Assembly: GCA_963753615.1 (NCBI GenBank)
Contig: CAVWCW010000014.1
Coordinates: forward strand, 248,001 to 312,000
Length of the DNA: 64,000 nucleotides
DNA from: CAVWCW01 sp963753615
GTDB taxonomy: Bacteria; Pseudomonadota; Gammaproteobacteria; Chromatiales; Chromatiaceae
Direction of reading: 5' to 3'
Below are positions 1-7,964 of this stretch, in pieces. The stretch's first letter is position 1. Every line of letters begins with the position of its first letter. The notes below the pieces were generated by a model that saw nothing but the letters and a program-made list of their open reading frames with translations, did no database searches and was not told where the DNA came from. The translations under genes were made by a program, and so were the position numbers.

Positions 1-549
1 GAAAGTGCCCGCGGAGGAATAGGTATGACTCGGATTGGCAGCACTGCTGCTGGCGCCGTCACCGAAGTTCCAGGCATAGCCTGTTATGCTGCCGCCCGGG
101 TCGTTCGAACCTGCACTGCTGAATGACACAGCTACGCCGACGGTACCCGTGTAAGGGCCGTTGGCTTCAGCCGTCGGCGGGGGGTTGCCGCCGCCCGAGC
201 AGTTCGAGGGCACGGGGCTTACATCAGCCTCTGCGGAGTCGCCACCCGATTCGGCGCGTACGCGGCAGGGCGGAGAGGACATCCTTTCCCTGATCGACCA
301 AGAGCCACGCCGATTGGCGTCGTCGGAGTCGAGGAACGCGTCCGTATCGGCGTCGAACACGTTAACCGTGGCGCGGGATTGGGCCTCGTTTCCGGAAACC
401 TCTAGCTGGTTTCTTGAGTCATTCCATACTGCGCTGGTGATATTGAGGGCCCAAACTTGGCTGGCCCCCAGCAGGCAGACGGCCCCCAGCAGACGGACGC
501 CGAAACCGGCGAACCTCCGTAGTGCGTTAGTAATGGATGTGTGTCTCAT
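1..549 (-). CDS. exported PKD-domain protein, 3' end beyond window
   Basis: The leftward frame is open from an ATG at 549 (MRHTSITNALRRFAG...) through 183 codons to the window edge, so the C-terminus is missing. The sequence shows a signal peptide of about 35 residues ending near QVWA, then a roughly 80-residue Ig-like stretch with acidic patches, then a Gly/Pro linker and a PKD repeat with the hallmark WNFGDG and NPSHTYSSAG motifs. It is a paralogue of the protein at 1704-4746: both begin MRH, share the same domain order, and have a related promoter and leader upstream. GGAGGAG lies just upstream of the ATG as ribosome-binding site. PKD domains are known in extracellular and cell-envelope proteins. 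Whether a multihaem cytochrome module follows, as in the neighbour, cannot be seen here. Confidence 0.8.
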   Translation of the reverse strand, partial: MRHTSITNALRRFAGFGVRLLGAVCLLGASQVWALNITSAVWNDSRNQLEVSGNEAQSRATVNVFDADTDAFLDSDDANRRGSWSIRERMSSPPCRVRAESGGDSAEADVSPVPSNCSGGGNPPPTAEANGPYTGTVGVAVSFSSAGSNDPGGSITGYAWNFGDGASSSAANPSHTYSSAGTF

Positions 550-834
550 ATAAAAATCTCCTCCGCGGTGCTACGCGTATTGACCCGGGGCGCGCTTGGA
601 ACAGCGACACCACACCCGGGGCTAATCTTTCAACAAATGCTCTGAAGATTCGGTGCCAAATTCCCAGCGCTGGGCTTTCGCCCGTTGGGCATGAATCGCC
701 CTTATCGCTGACACCTTTTTGCTCGCTGCCGCAGGCGGAAAATCTTTGCTCGGCAAAACTCACTCGCCTAGATGGGGCGAGTCCGTATCCGTTCGCAGCC
801 TTCGCACTTGGCATGGCCGCCAAGTTCCAGCTGT
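550..834 (-). ncRNA. candidate structured 5' leader, copy 1
   Basis: About 285 nt separate the presumed promoter from the ATG at 549. On the minus strand the segment 651-715 can fold as a closing stem (GGTG/CACC), then CAGCG/CGCTG, enclosing two hairpins, GGGC-GATTCAT-GCCC and GGGC-GAAA-GCCC. Further upstream is a hairpin ACTCGCC/GGCGAGT. The same architecture recurs at 4747-5035 with sequence changes that keep pairing. This may be a cis-regulatory RNA. I could not assign it to a known riboswitch class, and the structure was drawn by eye. Confidence 0.45.
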
Positions 835-840
835 GGCGTT

Positions 841-874
841 ACTATACCTTTTAAAGTCTTAAGAGGTCCTTAAG
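841..874 (-). promoter_or_regulatory. promoter with CTTAAG-N5-CTTAAG box, copy 1
   Basis: On the minus strand the sequence CTTAAGGACCTCTTAAG (858-874) is followed 11 nt later by a TATAGT -10 hexamer (841-846). Direct repeats of an 11-bp period overlapping the -35 position are typical of OmpR/PhoB-family response-regulator sites. The CTTAAG-N5-CTTAAG form resembles the PmrA/QseB box. No good sigma-70 -35 hexamer is visible at 17 bp, which fits an activator-dependent promoter. The regulator itself is not in the window. Confidence 0.55.
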
Positions 875-1443
875 GGTCGACGCCAAAACCCAGGGAAAGC
901 GTGACTCGGTTCTCATCTCCAGGAAGATTTGCCCGATTTCGCTGACACCATTGCGAATTCGCATTGCCTGTGAAGCGCCGTTCTCATGCAGAGCAAGGGT
1001 TGCCGGCTCGTCCAAACCGGGCGCTAAAGAGGCGCAAGAAATAGGCTGCCCTGGCTTTCTTCGACACGGGGGCATGCGGGCGACACACCCGTCAAAAGAG
1101 CGAGAACGTCATGCCCAGCGTTGATTAATCGCCCGAAGGCGCCTCCAACAGCATGCCTAGCCTCGCTGCCCCCTGTAACCGTCAGCTTGCAGCCCGGGTG
1201 CATACAAAACACCCTGGGCTGGCCTTCACTGGCCGTCCCGTTGGACGGCGCCTAGGCCCCCACCCGCAATGCCCCTATAGAGGCTTCACGCCTGGAGGCC
1301 GTTCGGGCGCGGACCTGCGCTGTTGTGGGCGCTGCGGGGGGAAACGGCTGCTTGTACAGAGATACGGGTCAATTCTTTGGATCGCAGGAGGTGATCAGGA
1401 ATCTGCAGGGGCCGGGCGAGATTTCGGGGCCTGAAAGCGGGGC

Positions 1444-1481
1444 AAAAAAAAGCCCATCCAGGGGAGGGCGGGAGGATGGGC
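1444..1481 (-). terminator. Rho-independent terminator downstream of the cytochrome gene
   Basis: On the minus strand GCCCATCC (1481-1474) pairs with GGATGGGC (1459-1452) across a 14-nt loop and is followed directly by eight T residues (1451-1444). It lies about 220 nt past the stop of the leftward cytochrome gene, the only transcript expected to reach it. Confidence 0.75.
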
Positions 1482-1588
1482 CCAAGCATGATCGGTTGTC
1501 GCTGGCCGGCCCGATTCGATACCGGGACGTTTTACCGCCAGTCGGTTTGTTGATGGGTTGCGCCTGTCACCCTTCAGGATGCGGAGTA

Positions 1589-1618
1589 GACGATCGCTCC
1601 CAGGCGGGAGCGATCGTC
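1589..1618. repeat. perfect 13-bp inverted repeat
   Basis: GACGATCGCTCCC (1589-1601) is followed by the 4-nt loop AGGC and its exact reverse complement (1606-1618). It lies between the cytochrome stop codon and the T-tract terminator. It has no T run itself, so it may be a transcript 3'-end stabilising hairpin or an attenuating stem. Confidence 0.6.
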
Positions 1619-1703
1619 CCAGGCCCTAAAACCTGTTGTCGCGGCATTCACTCCAGACCGCCAGCCGGGAAGGACGTCCCTGTCCTTACCCATAGGGCTC
1701 GGC

Positions 1704-4700
1704 TCAGTCGCCGATGTAGGTACTCAGGCCTCGCTCCGGCCGCGAGAAGGTGTGACAGACCGAGCAGTCCCTGCGCTTGTCCTCGACATGCTTTTCGTGG
1801 ATCTTGTTGAAGCTCATGGTGCCCTCCCAACCGTGACACTGGGTGCACACCTGTGACTGCGGCCCCTTCAGCTCGTAGCCGAGGTCCCCTTCCAGGTCGA
1901 TCCGCGAGGTGCCACCGTGACAGTCGTTGCACGCAGAGCGCGTTGCCGCCGGTCTCCACCCCATGGTTGATGGTCTGGTAGGTGTGCACCGCGGCGACGG
2001 AGGTGTTCGGCGGCATTTCCGTGTCGCCCGGGAAGCCCTCACACACGCTGCTCACCGGCTCGTTGACTTCGTCCAGCCCCAGGCCGACCGCCACCGCGCG
2101 GCAGAAGCTACCGGTGCGGAAGAACTCGAACGTGGAGTGGCCGACCAAGGTGTTGTCGATGTCGTTGCGGGCCAGCTTGCCCCAGTGCTCCTTCATGGGG
2201 TAGATCTTGGTGCCCAGGCTAGTGCTGGTCACGTCGCCGTTGGGCATGCCGATCACGTAGGCCGGGTCGCCGGCATTGAAGTTGCCGACGAAGCTGGCGG
2301 CGACGCTGGCGTCCAGCGGAATGGTGGGAACGCCGGCGAGCGGCTCGCCCAGGTAGTAGACCTCGCTGGTGCCGTCGAACCAGGCGTAGCTCGGGGTCAG
2401 GCTGGCGCTGCCGAGCCCATCCTTGTCCTCGCGCGGCAGCCAACCGCCGCGCCCGTTGCAGGCCGCCGCCGTGGGATGCGGATCCTGCCAGTCGCGCGCC
2501 ACCTCGGTGCCCACCGCCGCCTTGGCGTAGCTCGGGATGTGGCAGGTCTGGCAGGCCACCTTCATGGCGTGCTTGTCCCGGCTAGAGCCTTCGCGGTTGC
2601 TGAAGTCGCCGTGGGGACGATCCGAGTGGCAGCCGCCGGTGTCGCAGGTGAAGCGCTCGGGCACGTCGTTCGGACGCAGGTCCACGCCACGCCCGCGCAG
2701 GCGGTGGCCGGTACCGTCGGCCAGGGTCTCGCTGTGGCAGTCCGCACAGGAAAGGTTCTGACCCGCCGAGCTCATGTGCATATCGATCGCCAGGCTCGGG
2801 TCGGCGTTTTCCTTCGACAGGTCGCCGCGCTTGGTACCGTCGCCGCCGGCCGCCCCAGCGTGGCAGTTGAGGCAGGACTGGCGTGTGGTGGCGTGCACGT
2901 TCTGTGCTGCCTCAAGCGTGGTGAACGCCATCGGAGCCATGGGAACCTCCGCCGGCAGGGTGTCGCTCCCGGCGGGAAGGAACTGGAAGTCCATGCTGAT
3001 CGGGTTGACCGTCGGGATCCCGGAGAAACCGGTACGCGGCAATTCGGCCCCGTTGCTCTGCTCCAGACTTCCGTCCGGAAGCTCGACCAGGTTCAGCAGC
3101 TCGAAGTCCTCGAACCCTTCGCCGCTGGCGGTCCAATCCGGGAAGCGCTTGTAGGCCTCCTGGTGGCACATCAGGCAGTCGATATTGGCCAACTGGACAT
3201 GCGCCTCCGCGGATGCGGGATCCAGTGCTTCGAACTCCGACTGCGCCATCGGGAAACGACCGTTGCCCACGTGGCAACCGGCGCAGGTGAAGCGCGGGGA
3301 GTTCTCGTGGGTACCGCAGTAGGTGTTGATGCCGGTGGCGACCAGATCGCCGGCGGCCTGTGCCGGGCGCTCGCCCGCCGACGCGAAATCAAGCGGTATG
3401 TTGGTCACGTTGGGGAAGGCCCCACCCTGCTGGTAGTGCACCGAGCCGTGCATGTCGAGGGACTCTTGCTCGTGGCAGTCCACACAGACCTCAGGCCCGG
3501 TGTACGCCGTGATCTGACAATGCTCCGAAATCGGCGAGGTGCAGGCCACCGGGTCGGTGATCGCGGCCGAAGTGGTGGCGGTATCGCTCGCCCCCGCGTC
3601 GTCGGTGACCGTCAAGGACACCGGGTAGTTGCCCGCCGACGAATAGGTGTGGCTCGGGTTCTCGGCATCGCTGGTGTTGCCGTCGCCGAAGTCCCAGGCG
3701 TAGGCATCGATAGTGCCGTCGGGGTCGATGGAGCCGGCGCTGCTGAACTGCACTGCCACGCCCGCGGTACCCGCGTAAGGGCCGTTGGCATCCGCGGTAG
3801 GCGGCACATTGGCCGGCGGTGCCTCCGCGATGCCGGCGGTGGTCGAGTCCGCACCGGTGGCTCCGTCATTGTCCGTCACGGTCAGGGTCACGTTGTACTC
3901 GCCCGCCGCAGAATAGCTATGGCTCGGGTTGGCGGCACTGCTGGTGTTGCCGTCGCCGAAGTTCCAGGCGTAGCCAGTTATGTTGCCGTCCGGGTCGTTG
4001 GAGCCGGCGCTGCTGAACTGCACTGCCACGCCGGCGGTACCCGCGTAAGGGCCGTTGGCATCCGCGGTAGGCGGCACATTGGCCGGCGGTGCCTCCGCGA
4101 TGTCGGCGGTGGTCGAGTCCGCACCGGTGGCTCCGTCATTGTCCGTCACGGTCAGGGTCACGTTGTACTCGCCCGCCGCAGAATAGCTATGGCTCGGGTT
4201 GGCGGCACTGCTGGTGTTGCCGTCGCCGAAGTTCCAGGCGTAGCCAGTTATGTTGCCGTCCGGGTCGTTCGAGCCGGCGCTGCTGAACTGCACTGCCTGG
4301 CCGGCGGTGCCCGAGTAGGGGCCGTTGGCATCTGCCACAGGCAGCTGGTTGGCCGGCGGCTCGCCCCCGTCGTCGCTGCAGTCTCGCGGTGCACGCCGCA
4401 CTCGCATGTCGTCGTCTTCGTCTTCGCCTGCATCCGATGCGGTAACGTAGCAAGGCACCGGCTCCGGATCGTACACCCTCAACCGCCATTTACCGTCGTT
4501 GTCCGCCTGGGTGGTGCCGATCACGGCACCATCGTCGTTCTCTCTGCCATAGCGGATGGTTACGGTCGAATAGTCCGGCGCGCCGTCGCCACGTACCGTT
4601 AATCTGTTTTCGCGATTGTCCCAGGTCGCCCGTTGGACGTCGGCGGACCAGGCCTGACCTGCGCTCAACATGCAGATGCCCCCAAGCAGGCAAGCGCCTA

Positions 4701-4746
4701 ATCCGGCGTGCCTCCTTAGGGCGGTACTACGGGGGGGGTGTCTCAT
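1704..4746 (-). CDS. exported PKD-repeat decahaem cytochrome c, frameshifted near 1935
   Basis: The start is ATG 4746 (MRHPPRSTALRRH), with AAGGAG a few bases upstream. A longer in-frame start at 4809 lacks this support. The protein has a signal peptide to about residue 35 (AWSA), an Ig-like region to about 130, three PKD repeats of about 90 aa (132-401, each with W[ND]FGDGNTS), then a cytochrome region. Seven haem motifs are in frame: CVDCH, CAGCH, CLMCH, CLNCH, CADCH, a CX4CH (CDTGGCH) and CQTCH. Three more (CNDCH, CTQCH, CSVCH) are in a shifted frame that ends at 1704. The two frames join at about 1932-1937 with one extra base. Without correction the frame runs to 1648 and loses the last three haems. 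The likely role is periplasmic or outer-surface electron transfer. The substrate is unknown, and the family resembles octahaem/multihaem reductase-type cytochromes only in general form. Confidence 0.8.
3730..4320 (-). repeat. near-identical 270-bp tandem repeats encoding PKD domains
   Basis: The segment around 3781-4050 recurs at 4051-4320 with an exact 270-bp offset and only scattered differences, for example C/T near 3833/4103 and G/C near 4000/4270. Each unit encodes one 90-residue PKD repeat. The third repeat (toward 3540) has diverged more. Such identity suggests recent duplication or gene conversion and makes copy-number change by recombination, or assembly collapse, plausible. Confidence 0.85.
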
Positions 4747-5035
4747 GAAAATCTCCTTTGCGGTGGTAGGCATATTTGGCCCGGGGCCCTCCTGGAACAG
4801 CGACAACACACCCGGGTTGGTCTCTCAACTACTTCTTCTTGTTCAAGTTGTCGGTGCTAACTTCTCAGCGCCGGGCTTTGCGCCCCTTGGGCCTGAATCG
4901 CCCTCGTCGCTGACACCGCTGTTGCTCGCTGCCGCAGGCTGAAACATATCGCTTCGGCAACACGCGCCCGCTGGGGCGCGTCCAACTCCATTCGCAGCGG
5001 TCGTAATCCGGACTCGCCGCGCGGTTACCGCTGTG
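4747..5035 (-). ncRNA. candidate structured 5' leader, copy 2
   Basis: This is the counterpart of the leader at 550-834. On the minus strand 4852-4918 folds as CGGTG/CACCG and CAGCG/CGCTG around hairpins GGGC-GATTCAG-GCCC and GGGC-GCAAA-GCCC. An upstream hairpin ACGCGCCC/GGGCGCGT corresponds to ACTCGCC/GGCGAGT in copy 1, where a T-A pair has become G-C, a compensatory change. The GGCGCAAAGCC run recalls part of the c-di-GMP-I (GEMM) consensus, but copy 1 lacks it and the rest does not match, so I leave the class open. Confidence 0.45.
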
Positions 5036-5041
5036 GGCCTC

Positions 5042-5075
5042 ACTATACCCGCGAAAATCTTAAGTGGTCCTTAAG
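5042..5075 (-). promoter_or_regulatory. promoter with CTTAAG-N5-CTTAAG box, copy 2
   Basis: On the minus strand CTTAAGGACCACTTAAG (5059-5075) is followed 11 nt later by TATAGT (5042-5047). Box sequence, box-to-hexamer spacing and distance to the start codon all match copy 1. Upstream similarity continues to about 5172 (975 in copy 1). This supports co-regulation of both PKD genes by one OmpR-family regulator. Confidence 0.55.
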
Positions 5076-5532
5076 GTTCGCCGCCAAAACGGTGATAAAG
5101 CGTGACCTGGTTCACATGTTTCGGGAGATTCACTCAATTTCCCTGACCATATTGCGAATTCCCATTGCCTTCAAAGTGGTCTTTCCAGGGGCGAAGCAGT
5201 ACCCGGGTACCCAATTGGGCCCTAATCACTGGCTAAGCCAGGACCCAATGGGCGCTTGAGCTCCCACAGAGAAACCTTGGTTTCAAACGCCGACGAACGA
5301 ACCCCGCGTAGCCGTTCTCTGGGAGATCGCAGCGCTAGCGGTTCGAGGATTGAACCGGCCATACTCGGGCTGCGGCCCAGCCCAGTCCTTGAGGGCGAAC
5401 TACCCGGGTGGGATACTGGAAGCGGCCTCGAGTCTGCCAAGGCGCCGAGAAATGCTCAACCCGGCGCCGGTGCCCGAACGGGTAATCGCGGTACCCACAG
5501 CCGGCAATCTGGGCCGGCAACCGGTGCGCCCC

Positions 5533-6442
5533 ATGTCCGCACTCTCTAGGCTGCGGGGGCAGAAACACGGACCTCCGGGCCAGGTCGCCCTCGATCACCC
5601 CCACGCCCTCGACGCCGACCAGGTCCTGGAGCGGCTCCAGACCAGCCACCACGGCCTGACGCTGGCCGAGGCCCGATCGCGGCTGGAGCGTTTCGGGCCC
5701 AAAAGCCTGCCGCGGGCAAGAGCTGGGGGTCTGTTGCATGTATTTCTCCGCCAGTTTCTCAACCCGCTGATCGATATATTGCTCGCTGCCGCTGCGGTGT
5801 CCCTGTTGTTGGAGGATTGGTCGGACGCGGGCTCTATTTTTGGAGTACTGCTGATCAACGCCGTAATCGGTACGGCGCAGGAGCACTCGGCGGAGCGCAG
5901 CGCCTCCGCCCTGCAGGAGCTGGTCACCACCAATACCCGGGTGCTTCGCCGGGGCGACGCCTACGAGATCGACGCCCGCGAGCTGGGGCTGGCCGCACAG
6001 CCGCAACAGGTGGTGACCGGGCGCGAGCTCGCCGAGGCGGAGCAGCGGGGGCCCGAGGCGGTAGCCCGCCTGGCCACTCAGGCCCGAGTGCTCGCCCGCG
6101 TCGAGCCGCAAAAGAAGCCGGCCACCGTCCGGGCCCTGGAGCACAACGGCGCCCTGCTGCTGATGGTGTCGTTCGAGAACGTGCAGGTCTTCAACAGCCG
6201 CTCCGAGACCCGCTCGGCGTTCCGCCACAACTTGCTGAGCAACCCGCTGCTGCTGTTCGGCACCGCCGCCGCGCAGCTGGTGCATATCGGCGCCATGTAC
6301 ACCCCCTGGCTGCGCGACGTGCTGGGGGTTGCAGCGGGTCAGCCTCGCCCACTGGAGTCAGCTGCGTGGCATTGCGCTGAGCCTGCTGCTGGTAATGGAG
6401 CTGCACCAGCTGGTTTGGAAACGGCTGGGGCCAGGGCGTTGA
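5533..6442 (+). pseudogene. remnant of a P-type cation-transporting ATPase
   Basis: Translation from ATG 5533 gives the typical N-terminus of a Ca2+-ATPase-like pump (LTLAEARSRLERFGPKSLP, then the first membrane pair FLNPLIDILLAAAAVSLLL and a GTAQEHSAERSASALQEL segment). It then jumps straight to P-domain sequence (VVTGRELAEA... RVLARVEPQKK) and the C-terminal membrane helices (LLSNPLLLFGTAAAQ). The phosphorylation motif DKTGT, the nucleotide-binding domain and most of the actuator domain are absent, an internal deletion of well over half the gene. Near 6335 the frame shifts, and the native C-terminus (IALSLLLVMELHQLVWKRL) ends at 6442. It cannot pump ions. It is a decayed gene rather than a small novel protein. 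Confidence 0.75.
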
Positions 6443-6610
6443 AGCCCCGGACGGCCATGCCGGCCTTGCCGCGAGGCAGCAATCGGCGCGCCGTTGATGT
6501 GAGTCAGTCAATCGATGCCCCGCACATTGACACCATTAGCTTTAAGGTTTTTGATTGGTTAAGGGCGGCGTAATCGCTGCTCCGTAAGCAGTCAAGAGGG
6601 AGGTGGCAGC

Positions 6611-7258
6611 ATGTCCAAGTTTTCGATTATCCGGCCCACACGATCTACTTGGTGGCTGATCCTGGCCGCGGCGGGCATCGCCGGGCAGGCGTGGGCTGCC
6701 GGTCCGGGGGTGTCGCCGGAGCGTTTTCCCGATTACAAGCCGGCGCATACCGTGATCAAGTGCCCCTACATCCCCGCGGGATTGGCTGACATCCCGCTGT
6801 GCGGCGGCAAACCGGCCACCTGCGTGGGTACACCGGGAGCGGATCTAATCCTGGGCAGCGACAGCAACGACGTTATCGTCGCCGGGGAGGGCAATGACGT
6901 GGTGCATGGAGATGCCGGCGACGATCTGGTGTGCGGCGGCTCCGGCAACGATTCTCTGATGGGCGCCCGCGGGCTGGACACTTTGTTCGGCGACGCCGGC
7001 GACGACTGGCTGTTCGGCGCCCCCGGCGACGACGAGTTGAACGGCGGCGAGGGGGACTATGACGTGCTCTGGGGCGGCCCCGGCTTCGACAAGCTGGACG
7101 GTGGTCCCGGCAGTCACGACGTCTGCCTGCTACAGCGCGAGATGGGGGACTTCGACGCAAAGGGGTGCAACACTGTCTACCCGCCTCCCGGCTATGTACA
7201 CGACGAGGAGCCGGACCCCGGGGTGCTGCGGCGCAGTGAGCCGCTGAAGCTCAAATAG
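6611..7258 (+). CDS. exported RTX-like calcium-binding repeat protein
   Basis: This is a 215-residue protein starting at ATG 6611 behind a strong GGGAGG site. An N-terminal signal peptide ends near QAWAA (about residue 30). Residues about 75-175 hold roughly nine nonapeptide repeats of the GGxGxDxLx type (for example GDAGDDLVCGG and GGEGDYDVLWGG), which in RTX proteins form a calcium-binding parallel beta-roll. A short Cys-containing tail and an acidic, Pro-rich C-terminus follow. It is much shorter than RTX toxins and, unlike most of them, has a Sec-type signal. It lies 10 nt upstream of the ABC ATPase gene, so it is probably the first gene of that operon and may act in the periplasm or at the outer membrane with the transporter. 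Confidence 0.75.
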   Translation: MSKFSIIRPTRSTWWLILAAAGIAGQAWAAGPGVSPERFPDYKPAHTVIKCPYIPAGLADIPLCGGKPATCVGTPGADLILGSDSNDVIVAGEGNDVVHGDAGDDLVCGGSGNDSLMGARGLDTLFGDAGDDWLFGAPGDDELNGGEGDYDVLWGGPGFDKLDGGPGSHDVCLLQREMGDFDAKGCNTVYPPPGYVHDEEPDPGVLRRSEPLKLK

Positions 7259-7268
7259 GCGCCGGGTC

Positions 7269-7964
7269 ATGACCCTGGTCACGGCCGAAGGGCTGCGCAA
7301 AGACTACCAGATGGGCGAACTGGTGGTGCCAGCGATTCGCGGTGTGGATTTCTCCGTCGAGGCCGGCGCCTTCGTCTGCTTTGTCGGACCCTCCGGCAGC
7401 GGCAAGACCACCCTGTTGAACCTAATCGGCTGCCTGGACCGGCCGACCGCCGGTCGCCTGAGTGTGCTGGAGACCGAGGTCGGCGCCCTCGACCGGCGCC
7501 GTGCCGCAACCTTTCGCGGCGAGCACATCGGCTTTGTGTTCCAGGACTTCAATTTGATCCCGGTGCTCACCGCCTACGAGAACGTCGAGTACCCGCTGAT
7601 CATGGTGCAGCACTGGCCCGCCGCAGAGCGCCGTGAGCGGGTGCGCAGCCTGCTGACCGCCGCCGGCATAGAGGCTCAGGCGGACAAGCGCCCGGACCAA
7701 CTCTCCGGCGGCCAGAAGCAGCGGGTGGCGGTGGCCCGGGCCCTGGTCACCCAGCCCAAGCTGGTGCTGGCGGACGAACCCACCGCCAACCTGGACCACG
7801 ATACCGCATACCGCATTATCGAGCTGATGCGGCGGCTGCGCGACGAGTTCGGCACCAGCTTCCTGTTCTCGACCCATGACCCCAAGATCATGGGCGAGGC
7901 GGAGCTGACCTTCGAGCTGGAAGATGGCCGCCTGGCCGCGCCGGGCGAGGGGACCGCCGCATGA
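7269..7964 (+). CDS. ABC transporter ATP-binding protein, LolD/MacB type
   Basis: This is a 231-residue ATPase with Walker A GPSGSGKTT (about residue 42), Q-loop FQDFNLIP, signature LSGGQKQR, Walker B LVLADEPTANLD and the switch His in FSTHD. Length and motifs place it in the LolD/MacB/FtsE family, which powers FtsX-type permeases that act mechanically on periplasmic substrates instead of importing them. The stop overlaps the start of the permease gene (ATGA), showing tight coupling. Unlike canonical LolD it is beside a LolA-like and barrel gene rather than lolC/lolE, so a dedicated rather than housekeeping role is inferred. Confidence 0.9.
   Translation: MTLVTAEGLRKDYQMGELVVPAIRGVDFSVEAGAFVCFVGPSGSGKTTLLNLIGCLDRPTAGRLSVLETEVGALDRRRAATFRGEHIGFVFQDFNLIPVLTAYENVEYPLIMVQHWPAAERRERVRSLLTAAGIEAQADKRPDQLSGGQKQRVAVARALVTQPKLVLADEPTANLDHDTAYRIIELMRRLRDEFGTSFLFSTHDPKIMGEAELTFELEDGRLAAPGEGTAA

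Noticed and set aside
1325..1810. Rightward 161-codon frame upstream of the first PKD gene
   Set aside because: It crosses the leftward terminator and the end of the cytochrome gene and has random composition.
1927..4602. A rightward open frame of 891 codons
   Set aside because: It is exactly antisense to the cytochrome gene and arises from GC-rich codon bias; it has no ribosome site and its protein is Val/Ala/Gly/Arg/His-rich low complexity.
651..4918. c-di-GMP-I (GEMM) riboswitch
   Set aside because: Copy 2 has a GGCGCAAAGCC run like part of the GEMM consensus, but copy 1 lacks it and the tetraloop-receptor arrangement cannot be shown, so the class is not claimed.
5335..5370. tRNA-like GGTTCGA motif
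   Set aside because: A T-arm-like sequence occurs but no acceptor stem or other arms can be built around it. No tRNA, rRNA or CRISPR array was found in the window.
5350..5532. N-terminal extension of the ATPase remnant
   Set aside because: The first 61 residues have no similarity to P-type ATPases and no ribosome site; the family N-terminus begins after ATG 5533.
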